In this document: piece after piece, positions 30,777-39,262 of the stretch
How positions within the stretch are numbered: position 1 is the first letter of the stretch
How the letters are laid out: each line of letters starts with the position of its first letter
Origin: Arenicellaceae bacterium
GTDB taxonomy: Bacteria > Pseudomonadota > Gammaproteobacteria > Arenicellales > Arenicellaceae
Reading direction: 5' to 3'
DNA length: 64,000 bases
Assembly: GCA_029246505.1 (NCBI GenBank)
Contig: JAQWNC010000003.1
Coordinates: forward strand, 1 to 64,000
Notes under the pieces: model-generated
What the model was told of the DNA's origin: nothing
What the model saw: only the letters and a program-made list of their open reading frames with translations
The model's database searches: none
Translations under genes and position numbers: made by a program

Positions 30777-31379
30777 AACTAGATTGGTTATATACTCAAA
30801 GGTGACTAAAATCTCTGCGCTGTCTCCTGTGACCACTGAATCGATCAGTAACCAGCTTTTGGGTTGCAGTACGGCCAGCAAGCCAAGGTTCTGCCCAAAT
30901 GAACGTCTGGCATCACGGATATCGACCCACATATCTTCTAGTTTTGCGGAAACCACACGACCCCGCCTTACGGAAACCGCAATGAAATTTTTAGCGCTAG
31001 GAGGACCAGGCGTTGGGCCAAGCTCTGCCAACACAACGTCCATATAACGGATTACCAAAGTTTCAGGGGTATCTTGGTCGTCAACGACAAGCGCTTCTGG
31101 TAGAGGGGTGGGCACCTTTGTTTGCGGGCCCTTAAAACCCACTATGAACCACTCACCTTTTTGAGCCACTAAATCGAAACGAGCTTCAATGGGGTCATAT
31201 TCGCGTGCGCGCACTACCCCACTCGAGGCGGTGGGAAAAAAGTTAACGCGAGCTCGCGCAAAATCACCCGCGATGCGCATATCATCAATAGTCCAAGCTG
31301 GTCCTAAACCCCGGCGCGTAACTTCACCTTTTAGGTTTTTAATGGGTAAAGATTTAATAATCACAAGATAGAAATACAC
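30714..31379 (-). pseudogene. Hypothetical protein gene, eroded at both ends
   Basis: The central 150 codons read like real protein (DDMRIAGDFARARVNFF, VAQKGEWFIVGFKGPQ, LVIRYMDVVLAELGPTPGPP, IDSVVTGDSAEILVTFEY), with the look of a small periplasmic domain. The only start is a GTG, and the same frame stays open and protein-like upstream of it (KYVAADRSGPDSNKASGK) into the start of purU, with no start codon. At the 3' end the last 20 codons are antisense to the DUF6152-like gene. I infer a gene remnant squeezed between two intact genes. The family is not recognised. Confidence 0.45.
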
Positions 31380-31440
31380 TTTACCGCTAGCTTTGTTAGA
31401 ATCCGGGCCGGAACGATCTGCCGCGACATACTTTCCTAGA

Positions 31441-32319
31441 ATGGCCGAATCTGATAGTAATAGATGTAATTATATCCTGACCGCAACCTGCCGAGCAGGT
31501 ACTGGTGTTGTTGCCGCCGTGTCTGGCTATTTGGCGAATAGAGATTGCTATATCTGCGCTCTCGAACAGTTCGATGATGAATCAACGGACAAGTTTTTTA
31601 TGCGAGCAGTATTTCGCCCTCAAGACAAGTCTCCAACTGTTGATGATATTCGTGAGGGGTTCTCGGCCGTCGCAGAAAAGCTGGATATGAAATGGCAGTT
31701 TCACAATCCACAAAACCCGACTCGCGTAATTATCATGGTCTCCAAATTTGACCACTGCCTAGACGACCTTCTCTACCGATGCCGAACTGGTGATCTACAT
31801 ATGGAAGTTACGGCGGTTGTTTCTAATCACACTGACCTTCAGCCTCTAGCAGAGCGCGAGAATATTCCCTTTGTCTATCTCCCGGTTGATGCCAACAATA
31901 AAGCAGCACAAGAAGAAGCCCTTCTTAAGTTGATTGATGAAACTGATGCCGAGCTGGTGGTATTGGCGCGGTACATGCAAATCTTGTCGGAAAACTTCAC
32001 AAATCAGTTAGCTGGCCGCTGTATTAATATTCATCATTCATTTTTACCCGGTTTTAAGGGCGCAAAGCCCTATCACCAAGCTTATGACCGCGGGGTTAAG
32101 GTTATCGGAGCAACGGCTCACTACGTTACTTCAGACTTGGACGAAGGACCAATTATCGAACAGATAGTTACTCGAGTTGACCACAACCACATGCCGGAGA
32201 ATTTGGTGCGCGTAGGTCGAGACAATGAGAACATAGCCTTGGCCAAGGCTGTGAAATACCACATTGAACGCAGAGTATTTTTAGACGGCAATAAAACCGT
32301 CGTATTTTTGGGCAACTAA
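31441..32319 (+). CDS. purU: Formyltetrahydrofolate deformylase
   Basis: Hydrolyses 10-formyl-THF to THF and formate, balancing one-carbon pools. The 292 residues contain an N-terminal ACT domain (YILTATCRAGTGVVAAVSGYL onward, to about 90) and the formyltransferase-like catalytic domain: VSNHTDL, LARYMQIL, catalytic INIHHSFLPGFKGAKPYHQA, and GATAHYVTSDLDEGPII with the catalytic Asp. A frame 16 codons longer exists, but MAESDSNRC fits the family start better. No terminator is evident. Confidence 0.95.
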   Translation: MAESDSNRCNYILTATCRAGTGVVAAVSGYLANRDCYICALEQFDDESTDKFFMRAVFRPQDKSPTVDDIREGFSAVAEKLDMKWQFHNPQNPTRVIIMVSKFDHCLDDLLYRCRTGDLHMEVTAVVSNHTDLQPLAERENIPFVYLPVDANNKAAQEEALLKLIDETDAELVVLARYMQILSENFTNQLAGRCINIHHSFLPGFKGAKPYHQAYDRGVKVIGATAHYVTSDLDEGPIIEQIVTRVDHNHMPENLVRVGRDNENIALAKAVKYHIERRVFLDGNKTVVFLGN

Positions 32320-32478
32320 AAGCAAGCTAACGAGGACTAAGACCATCAGTGTTAGCGGTATCTGGGCCCTTCGCAACTAGTTTTATTTGCCCGTCTAACT
32401 AAATCTGTTAGCTACAGTAGAATTCTTTAATAAGACGTTTTGGCAATGATTCAAACTTTTGACTTATCTCGATAAAAG

Positions 32479-33156
32479 CTAGCTAGCGTCTAGATCAATT
32501 TCATTTATAAGTTGAATGCCTTCGGCACGTGAATTTCCGACCGACTTTGCTACTGGATAAAACGATAACTCTGGCGGCTGGGCTTCCATCAATAAGTCTT
32601 TGGCATCTTTGGTTTGTTCGTTCATCCATTGCTCGGCCGCTTCCAAGGTTAATATCACGGGCATCCTGGGGTGAATACTAGCCAGCTGTTGGTTCGCAGG
32701 TTTGGTAATTATACTACAGGATAAAAGTGGGGCCTCGGTTGGGTCACCCTGCGCGAGCCAATTATCGTACAGCCCTGCCGTTACCAGCCCGGTATTTGCC
32801 TCACCACGTATGAAGTAGGGCTGCTTGCTTCCTTTAGGTCCGGTCCATTCGTAATAGCCCAACATAGGTATTAAACAATGTTGCGATTTTCCCCAGGCGG
32901 ACCTGAATGCAGGTTTTTCGTCGACAGTTTCCAATCGTGCATTAAACGTAGAATATTGGGTCGTAAACTCTTTAGCCCAAGCTGGCACTAACCCCCAGCG
33001 CATAGCTTCTCCTTTTGGGTTTTTGAATGCAGCCACCGGCTTGCTAGGCGCCACATTGTAACTAGCGCGGTAATCGGCTCTTTGCACTGGCCACTCATCA
33101 ATAAGCTTGGCCCAGGCTACCATTTTTGGAACATGATCTACGTAACGTCCACACAT
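32479..33156 (-). CDS. SRAP-domain protein (YedK/HMCES type)
   Basis: Forms a stable thiazolidine crosslink with abasic sites in single-stranded DNA, shielding them during replication. The 225 residues begin MCGRYV, giving the essential catalytic Cys2 after Met removal; the Asn (SYNVAPSKP), the acid in LGYYEWTG, and the catalytic His in IHPRMPVIL are all present. Complete and likely functional. Lies 50 bases downstream of the Fic-like gene in the same direction. Confidence 0.95.
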   Translation of the reverse strand: MCGRYVDHVPKMVAWAKLIDEWPVQRADYRASYNVAPSKPVAAFKNPKGEAMRWGLVPAWAKEFTTQYSTFNARLETVDEKPAFRSAWGKSQHCLIPMLGYYEWTGPKGSKQPYFIRGEANTGLVTAGLYDNWLAQGDPTEAPLLSCSIITKPANQQLASIHPRMPVILTLEAAEQWMNEQTKDAKDLLMEAQPPELSFYPVAKSVGNSRAEGIQLINEIDLDAS

Positions 33157-33205
33157 TGGCTTAGCTTAGCAAAATGCTGCGACTAGCGCTTTTCAAGCAA
33201 TAAGC

Positions 33206-34276
33206 CTAAGCGAACATGTCGATTGTTTTGCCGTAACACTCTGCGCAGAAATTTGCGAATGGCAGTATTGCAGATTCATCTGGCCAAATACCTGTAGCCT
33301 TGGTTAACTGGCCCAATTCGAATTGATAATCGGCTATCAGCTCTAAATATTCTCGTCGTCGATTTTGGTCGATCAACAACGGCGGTAAGCCTGCTTTAAG
33401 TAAAAGCATATTAGATACTAGCCGGGCCATTTGTCCATTAGCGTCGCTAAATGGCGCAATATGCGCTATGCCTAGGTGTAACTGAGCGTAGATCATATGC
33501 GCATTGTCTAGAGTAAGCTGGTTTAGGCCTGTGCGATTGATCACCCTGATCAACGATTGCATTAAACTACTCACCTGATCTGGAGCAGCGTACTCGATGA
33601 GCACAGCTTTGCCTTTAGTGGTGACCGAGGACAAATAATTTGGTTCTTGCTTCCAGGCACCTATTGGCTGATAACCATTGGCATTCAAATCTGCTTGCAC
33701 GGCTAAATCGCCTTTAAGAGCTTTATGCAGTTCGAATAGAGCCAATTCGCTTAACGGCGCGTTCACCAAGCCATATAACAACTCTATAGCCTGCGCATGG
33801 CCGAGTACTTGTTGATGTTCAGATTCTGATTTGCCTTCCACAGTCAGATCCAATTCCAAAATCGCATAAGTATCGCCTGGTGTGAGTGCGCAATTATCGG
33901 CTGAACCTTCTACTACATTCCCAATGGCTACTACATTTCCAATAACACCCTCAAGAGCAAGAGATGAGTGGGTCCATAAGTCACGCAATTGGGATAGCAG
34001 GACTTTACGTTTCGCGGAAGGGAGATGCTGAATAAATACAAGTTCCTCACCTGTCGGCTGCTCAAAGTTTATCCACCGGTACTTGGTTCCACGTTTTTGT
34101 CCGGTGCGTCTGAGCTGACCTATACTCGACCACGCAACTAACCAGCGTCGAAGTGTGCGTTCTGGAACTTTTATACCCGCTCCTTGCGATCGAAGCATTA
34201 TTTCCGGCAAGCCTAGGGGTCTGTTTAAGGCCTCTATGATAGATAATACGGCCTTTTTTTTCATAATTTTATCCAT
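33206..34276 (-). CDS. Fic-domain protein with degenerate active site
   Basis: A 356-residue protein with an N-terminal winged-helix-like segment (about 5-70; LPEIMLRSQGAGIKVPERTLRRWL) and a Fic fold. The inhibitory-helix pattern S-x-x-x-E-G is met by SLALEG near 103-108. The catalytic loop, normally HPFx(D/E)GNGRxxR, reads HIAPFSDANGQMAR near 270-283: Ala replaces the catalytic His, Ala replaces Gly and Gln replaces the first Arg. AMP transfer by the usual mechanism therefore looks impossible. It is intact over its length, which argues for a retained non-canonical role. Neighbours are SRAP (downstream) and a divergent PepSY gene. Confidence 0.85.
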   Translation of the reverse strand: MDKIMKKKAVLSIIEALNRPLGLPEIMLRSQGAGIKVPERTLRRWLVAWSSIGQLRRTGQKRGTKYRWINFEQPTGEELVFIQHLPSAKRKVLLSQLRDLWTHSSLALEGVIGNVVAIGNVVEGSADNCALTPGDTYAILELDLTVEGKSESEHQQVLGHAQAIELLYGLVNAPLSELALFELHKALKGDLAVQADLNANGYQPIGAWKQEPNYLSSVTTKGKAVLIEYAAPDQVSSLMQSLIRVINRTGLNQLTLDNAHMIYAQLHLGIAHIAPFSDANGQMARLVSNMLLLKAGLPPLLIDQNRRREYLELIADYQFELGQLTKATGIWPDESAILPFANFCAECYGKTIDMFA

Positions 34277-34448
34277 ATTCGGCTAATAATAGTTATTTAC
34301 GGCCACAATATCAAGTTATGGAACTTACAAACGTAAGATTTTAAGTTTCTAGGGTAGCAACTTGCTATCGATCACCCAAAGCCAACATAAGCCAAATAAA
34401 TAGAATTATGGTGATTTATTAAGGTCTTTATTCCTTTATCATGCAGCC

Positions 34449-35525
34449 ATGAAAATTATCTCCTTTTGTCGATCCGTGCATGCTTGGGGCGGATTCATTT
34501 TGGCACTACTTATTTTGCTTATTTCACTGACTGGTTCGCTGTTGGTTTGGAAAAAAGAATATTTATGGCTTACCGTACCCGAATCACGCGCGCCAACACA
34601 GATAACTGCCGAACTTGCGGCCACGGTTGCCGATGCCGCTCAGGCCCACTTTGGGCTGGACGTGTTGCTATTGCAGTTTGGCCACGAAAATCTGGCCCTG
34701 CATAAAGTATATATGCCCGATAGCCAATACGCCCTGCTAGACAACACAGGGGTAATCATAGACCAGTGGCGTTTAAACGACAGACCAGAAGAATGGTTAT
34801 ACGACCTGCACCACCGATTACTGCTGGGTAACACTGGCCTAAATATTGCGGGAATATCTGCACTAGCGATGCTGCTGCTGGTGTGTTTTGGTTTAATTGC
34901 CTGGTGGCCAAGCCGAAAATTATTTAACTGGCGATTATGGATTAGCGGCTGGCCGCGTAATAAATTATTAACCACACACCGTAACATTGGCGTTGTAGCT
35001 GCCCTGCCCACCTGTGTTTTGTTGTTAACCGGCGCTGTGCTTAGCTTTCCGTTCCAGGCACAAAAATTACTGCTAACGGATTATCACTATTCACAAGAGT
35101 ATAGTGATTTGTATACCGTTGGACTCGATGAGCTAAATGGCACCGAAAACGGTGAGCGACTCGTAGCTTTTAAACGCGCACAAGCAAGTTTCCCCGAGGG
35201 CGCTATACGTTCTGTAGAGCCGCCGTCGAGAATGTCGGGATATCGGCTTATAGGTATGCAGCAAAATGCTAACGAATGGCACCAAAGTGGCTTAAGCCGG
35301 GTTTATATAGCCCCGGACACTGGCTACATGGATATGCGACTGGATGCCGCCAGCCTGTCGATGGTCGAGCAGTTATATAACCTGAGCTACCCACTGCATA
35401 CTGCTAAGGCGGACCGATTGTGGTACCGAGTTGTGGTATTTATTTTCGGCATTGCGATGTGCCTCCTTAGCTTTTTAGGCTGCGTAAGTTTTGTGAAAAA
35501 ACTTACTAAAACGCCAAGCACCTAG
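34449..35525 (+). CDS. PepSY-associated membrane protein
   Basis: A 358-residue inner-membrane protein with four helices: about 9-33, 137-155, 180-200 and 325-348. The first helix starts with RSVHAWGGFILALLILL and the segment WLYDLHHRLLLGNTGL lies before the second; the paired His in LHHRL and HRNIG after it resemble haem- or metal-binding positions in PepSY_TM proteins, which are often ferric reductases or parts of siderophore uptake. Reading is consistent with that family; no uptake gene stands near. Ends 11 bases before the convergent GST gene. Confidence 0.82.
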   Translation: MKIISFCRSVHAWGGFILALLILLISLTGSLLVWKKEYLWLTVPESRAPTQITAELAATVADAAQAHFGLDVLLLQFGHENLALHKVYMPDSQYALLDNTGVIIDQWRLNDRPEEWLYDLHHRLLLGNTGLNIAGISALAMLLLVCFGLIAWWPSRKLFNWRLWISGWPRNKLLTTHRNIGVVAALPTCVLLLTGAVLSFPFQAQKLLLTDYHYSQEYSDLYTVGLDELNGTENGERLVAFKRAQASFPEGAIRSVEPPSRMSGYRLIGMQQNANEWHQSGLSRVYIAPDTGYMDMRLDAASLSMVEQLYNLSYPLHTAKADRLWYRVVVFIFGIAMCLLSFLGCVSFVKKLTKTPST

Positions 35526-35536
35526 GAAGACCAGAC

Positions 35537-36154
35537 CTAGCTAAAGCGGGTAAATGCTCGGGCTGCCGCGGGCCGTTCAAACATACGATCACGATAGTCA
35601 AGATACGGCTTTGGTATGTCTATCTTGAATCGAAAGGCCCAATGCACTGTATGCGCCAGCAGGCAATCTGCAAAGGTAAATGAATCGCCTAGCGCATATT
35701 CACCCAGCGGGTGTAAATTTCGAAACGCCTTTACTGCCTTATTAAACTCCCACTTAGCGGTATCGAACATGGCGTCTATACGTTGTTCTTCGGGTAGTGC
35801 AAAACGATGCTTACCGGTAGACCATAAAGGCTGCTCCAATTCGGACAATACGAAATAGCTGAATTCATCGTACTTTGCTCGGGCCTGCGCACCTTGCGGA
35901 ATAAATCGACTATCGGCTAGCTCGTCAATATAATTAACGATTGCGGCACTTTCGGTAAGCACAAAATCATCATGTTGTAATGTCGGCACCTTACCTTGTG
36001 AATTGAGTGCAACATAGTCTGGGTGCTGTGATCCGCCAGACTCGGCAGACTGAAACTTTAGTTCAATATAGTCAAAGTCCAAACCAGATTCTTCAAGCGC
36101 CCATAGGCAACGCAACGATCGTGAAGGCCCATAACCGTAAAGTGTTAATGACAT
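35537..36154 (-). CDS. Glutathione S-transferase family protein
   Basis: A 205-residue two-domain GST. The thioredoxin-like domain begins LTLYGYGPSRSLRCLWALEE with a Ser in the active-site turn; NSQGKVPTLQHDD and TESAAIVNYIDE bind glutathione; the helical domain contains YALGDSFTFADCLLAHTVHW. One of three GST-like proteins in the window. Substrate cannot be predicted. Convergent with the PepSY gene. Confidence 0.9.
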   Translation of the reverse strand: MSLTLYGYGPSRSLRCLWALEESGLDFDYIELKFQSAESGGSQHPDYVALNSQGKVPTLQHDDFVLTESAAIVNYIDELADSRFIPQGAQARAKYDEFSYFVLSELEQPLWSTGKHRFALPEEQRIDAMFDTAKWEFNKAVKAFRNLHPLGEYALGDSFTFADCLLAHTVHWAFRFKIDIPKPYLDYRDRMFERPAAARAFTRFS

Positions 36155-36304
36155 GTATCTACCCTCTTATTATCTGGCTGCCATGATATAGACGACCGAG
36201 TGATTAAAACAAGTACCGATATAAGCGTATACGGTAAGTCAAACTCCCTTAAGACCCGGTACTTGCTGTATTATGCGCGCCATAGTGATCAGTAACAAAA
36301 AATA

Positions 36305-37156
36305 ATGAAAGTCCCGAATAGAATCAAACCTTTGGTCGAGGATGGCCTGGTAGATGAAGTGATCAGTCGCTTGATGAGCGGTAAAGAAGCGGATGTTTTC
36401 GTGGTGTACTCGTTCGGTGAGATTCGCTGTGCAAAGGTTTACAAGGAGTCGTTGCAACGTGGGTTTAAGCAAGCCGTGCAGTATCAAGAAGGTCGTAAGG
36501 TTCGCAACACGCGGCGCGCTCGCGCTATGGAGCGAGGATCATCCTACGGTCGCAAGCAGAACGAAGAAGTTTGGCAGACAGCAGAAGTTGATGCGCTGGT
36601 TAAACTGGCAAACACCGACGTTCGAGTGCCAGAGACATTCGGCTGCTTTGAGGGTGTATTACTGATGGAGTTAATTACCGATGCTGAAGGCCACGTGGCA
36701 CCGCGCTTAGCGGATGTATCAATGACTGCCGAAGAGGCGATTAAAGGCCATGCGACGGTTATGGAATACGTAAAGAAAATGCTTTGTATCGGTATGGTGC
36801 ATGGCGACTTATCTGAGTTCAATGTGCTGGTTGACGAACACGGACCGGTGATCATTGACCTACCGCAGGCGGTTGATGCTTCAGCGAATAATCAAGCCGA
36901 AGAGATGTTGATTCGCGACGTGCGTAATATCAATAATTACTACGGGCAGTTTGCTCCACAACTTTTAAAAAATCGATCTGGACACGAGATGTGGGCATTG
37001 TATGAAATGGCTGAGCTTTACGAAGACACACCGCTTACCGGCATCCATGCCGAAGATACTTACCAAGCCGATATAGACGGAGTGGTGAGTGAAATTAAAT
37101 CTGTACTGGCCGAAGAAGCAAAACGGCAAGAACGACTTCGCGAGACAGAGGGTTAA
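36305..37156 (+). CDS. RIO1-type atypical kinase
   Basis: A 283-residue cytoplasmic RIO kinase. The ATP-anchoring Lys is in RCAKVYK near residue 42, after the glycine-poor loop MSGKEADVFV; the catalytic loop is HGDLSEFN near 164-171; and the metal-binding Asp is in IIDLPQA near 182. The N-terminal winged helix of eukaryotic RIO2 is absent, as in bacterial forms. In eukaryotes and archaea RIO kinases act in small-subunit ribosome maturation; the bacterial role is unknown. An RRM RNA-binding gene follows 56 bases later in the same direction. Confidence 0.92.
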   Translation: MKVPNRIKPLVEDGLVDEVISRLMSGKEADVFVVYSFGEIRCAKVYKESLQRGFKQAVQYQEGRKVRNTRRARAMERGSSYGRKQNEEVWQTAEVDALVKLANTDVRVPETFGCFEGVLLMELITDAEGHVAPRLADVSMTAEEAIKGHATVMEYVKKMLCIGMVHGDLSEFNVLVDEHGPVIIDLPQAVDASANNQAEEMLIRDVRNINNYYGQFAPQLLKNRSGHEMWALYEMAELYEDTPLTGIHAEDTYQADIDGVVSEIKSVLAEEAKRQERLRETEG

Positions 37157-37212
37157 TCTTGTACAGCTTGGCCAAGCCGTTAAGTCGAATTAAATCCCAC
37201 TAAATTCACACT

Positions 37213-37485
37213 ATGAAACTACTAATCCGAAACCTCGACCGCACTGCCACTGAAGCGGAACTGAAAACATTATTTGAACCAATCGGCGCCGTGCAGCCGT
37301 GTTCAATAATCATGGACAAAGAAACCGGAAAATCAAAAGGCTTTGGCTTTGTAGAAATGCCTAAAGTTGGAGAGGCCAAGGCTGCGATGCAGAAATTAAA
37401 TGGCCGCTTGGTCGGCGAGAATAAAATTAGGGTTAAGAAAGTGGAAGTTAAGGTAGGTAAGCCTCAACCTGAAAATGGAACCTAG
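37213..37485 (+). CDS. RRM-type RNA-binding protein
   Basis: A 90-residue protein that is a single RNA recognition motif: RNP2 LLIRNL at 3-8, RNP1 KGFGFVEM at about 42-49, then a basic tail (KIRVKKVEVKVGKPQPENG). Small RRM proteins in bacteria bind RNA and are often cold- or light-induced. It lies right after the RIO kinase gene and is probably co-transcribed. Confidence 0.93.
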   Translation: MKLLIRNLDRTATEAELKTLFEPIGAVQPCSIIMDKETGKSKGFGFVEMPKVGEAKAAMQKLNGRLVGENKIRVKKVEVKVGKPQPENGT

Positions 37486-37645
37486 TTAAGTAGTAGTTGA
37501 ACTTTAGTTTACTCAACTGGTTGGTATTACATCCCCTCTATTGCACACCCTGAACCTATGATAGTCTAATATTTATCGGCTAGCGTCATGCTAATTATTG
37601 AAATTAAACGAACAACCGAAACAGTATCAAACTGGAGCGCCAATC

Positions 37646-38185
37646 ATGAAGTCACTTATTAAAATCACTCTAACCAGCCTATTATTACTGTTAATAGCCG
37701 GCTGCTCCATGACCGCAACTCAGGATACGCTCAACGTTTCCGCAATCGAAAACGCTGAAATTACGAACCTTTATCACCCTGAAGCCACTGTATTTGCTGC
37801 AGGTCAGCCAACGCAAGATCAACTAGCAACACTTGGCAATTCTGGCATTAAGCATGTAATTAGTTTACGCCCTGCGAGCGAGCTTGATTGGAACGAACAG
37901 GAGTATGTTGAATCACTGGATGGCGTGACTTACCACAACATTCCCATTGATAGCAGCGCTGGTGATATTAATCCGGTGAACGCGGCTACTTTACAGTCAT
38001 TACTAAAAACTTTTGGAAATGAGCCTGTGCTGGTTCATTGCGGAAGTAGTAACCGCGTTGGTGCATTGGCCGCTATATCTGCAGCGCAAGAAAACGGTGC
38101 AAGTACTGACTCCGCTATCGAGGAAGGTAAGCGTTGGGGCTTAACCAAGCTCGAACCAGCGGTACGAACAGTATTGGGAGAATAA
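37646..38185 (+). CDS. Lipoprotein phosphatase of the DUF442 (BLH-phosphatase) group
   Basis: A 179-residue protein with a lipoprotein signal (LLLLLIAGC, lipobox Cys at about 20) and a cysteine-phosphatase domain. The P-loop HCGSSNRVG (about 132-140) fits HCx5R, and AAGQPTQDQLATL plus ISLRPASE are typical of the DUF442 group, which resembles the phosphatase half of sulfide-metabolism proteins. The start is set at the inner ATG, with GGAG 8 bases upstream, giving the clean signal; a TTG 16 codons earlier is open. The followed hairpin at 38224 is its terminator. Confidence 0.85.
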   Translation: MKSLIKITLTSLLLLLIAGCSMTATQDTLNVSAIENAEITNLYHPEATVFAAGQPTQDQLATLGNSGIKHVISLRPASELDWNEQEYVESLDGVTYHNIPIDSSAGDINPVNAATLQSLLKTFGNEPVLVHCGSSNRVGALAAISAAQENGASTDSAIEEGKRWGLTKLEPAVRTVLGE

Positions 38186-38223
38186 TACTGAGGAAATAGT
38201 TCGGTCGTAAAGATGGAAGGTAT

Positions 38224-38260
38224 AAGGGGGTGGCCATCGTTGTCTACTCCCTTCTTTTAT
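38224..38260 (+). terminator. Rho-independent terminator
   Basis: AAGGGGGTGG pairs along all ten positions with CTACTCCCTT (two G-U pairs in RNA), loop of ten bases, followed by CTTTTATT. The wobble pairs only form on the plus strand, so it serves the phosphatase gene. Confidence 0.7.
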
Positions 38261-38274
38261 TAGTGCTCTCTTCT

Positions 38275-39150
38275 TTACTCCAATCCGGACAGCGGTGGCA
38301 CTGATCGAAGATAAGCGATCATGGCATTCATATCTTCTTCATTGATATTTTTGTAGTAAGGATAGGCCATAATTTTGGCTAATTCTCGGCCGTTACGACT
38401 TACACCGTCTGTGATTGCGCGTTCAATTTCCTTATCGGACCATTCGCCAATCCCTGCGGTGAGGTGAGGAGTAATATTCATAGAAACCGCGGTAGTAGCA
38501 ATACCAAAAACATTAGGCATAACGCGCCCGCCAACATTCAAACGACTAAAGTCGAAATGCCCTTCACTCATCGGTGTGTGGCACTCAGTGCAATGGCCGA
38601 GGGTATGGGTGACGTAGCGCCCATAGGCGATTAGATCGTCTTTACTTACTTCAGGAACGCTCTCAACCTTTGGACCGTAATTTGGCGGTAGAGGGATTGT
38701 GTATTTTGATTTCTGAACCACGTTTTTAACCGGCGTTACGGTTCTTAAATAGGCGACGATCGACTGCACATCGTAATCAGACATGGTCGCATAAAATGGA
38801 CTGGGCATCGGCGGACCGATCAAGGTTCCATCTGGTCTTAGCCCATCGCGTATAGCAGTAATAATTTCTTCGTCTGTCCAACCGCCTATTCCGGTCTCGA
38901 TATCCATGGTGATATTCGGAGCAAATGCATTCAACCCCTCTTCTTTTATCGTAAAGGCCCCGGCAAAGGCCATACCCTCAAGTGGTGCACCGAGATTCTC
39001 CGGATCTCTAGGTGTATGACAGTTCCCACAAGCGACAATACTCTCCATCAAGTAGGTGCCACGGGCCATCAAGGCATCATCGGCAGCTAGCGCTATCGCA
39101 CCATACAGTGACCCTATAGCTATAAGTAAGCTTAATATTCTTCTTGTCAT
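38275..39150 (-). CDS. Dihaem periplasmic cytochrome c
   Basis: A 291-residue cytochrome with a signal peptide (MTRRILSLLIAIGSLYGAIALA) and two haem-binding sites, CGNCH near residue 40 and CTECH near 190, each with a downstream ITMDIETGIGGWTDEEI or ITPHLTAGIGEWSDKEI stretch, typical of the alcohol- and aldehyde-dehydrogenase cytochrome subunits. It follows iorB-like and iorA-like genes in the same direction, so it most likely carries their electrons to the respiratory chain. A frame 40 codons longer, overlapping the upstream gene, has no signal peptide at its start and is not preferred. Confidence 0.9.
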   Translation of the reverse strand: MTRRILSLLIAIGSLYGAIALAADDALMARGTYLMESIVACGNCHTPRDPENLGAPLEGMAFAGAFTIKEEGLNAFAPNITMDIETGIGGWTDEEIITAIRDGLRPDGTLIGPPMPSPFYATMSDYDVQSIVAYLRTVTPVKNVVQKSKYTIPLPPNYGPKVESVPEVSKDDLIAYGRYVTHTLGHCTECHTPMSEGHFDFSRLNVGGRVMPNVFGIATTAVSMNITPHLTAGIGEWSDKEIERAITDGVSRNGRELAKIMAYPYYKNINEEDMNAMIAYLRSVPPLSGLE

Positions 39151-39262
39151 TGTTATTATTATTTCCAATTTGGTACACGAGTTTATAGTTTCCGATTTCT
39201 CATCAAGAAACAACTCTTTGGAGGTAAATATTAGTTTAAGTAATAAATGCCATCTACAAAAG

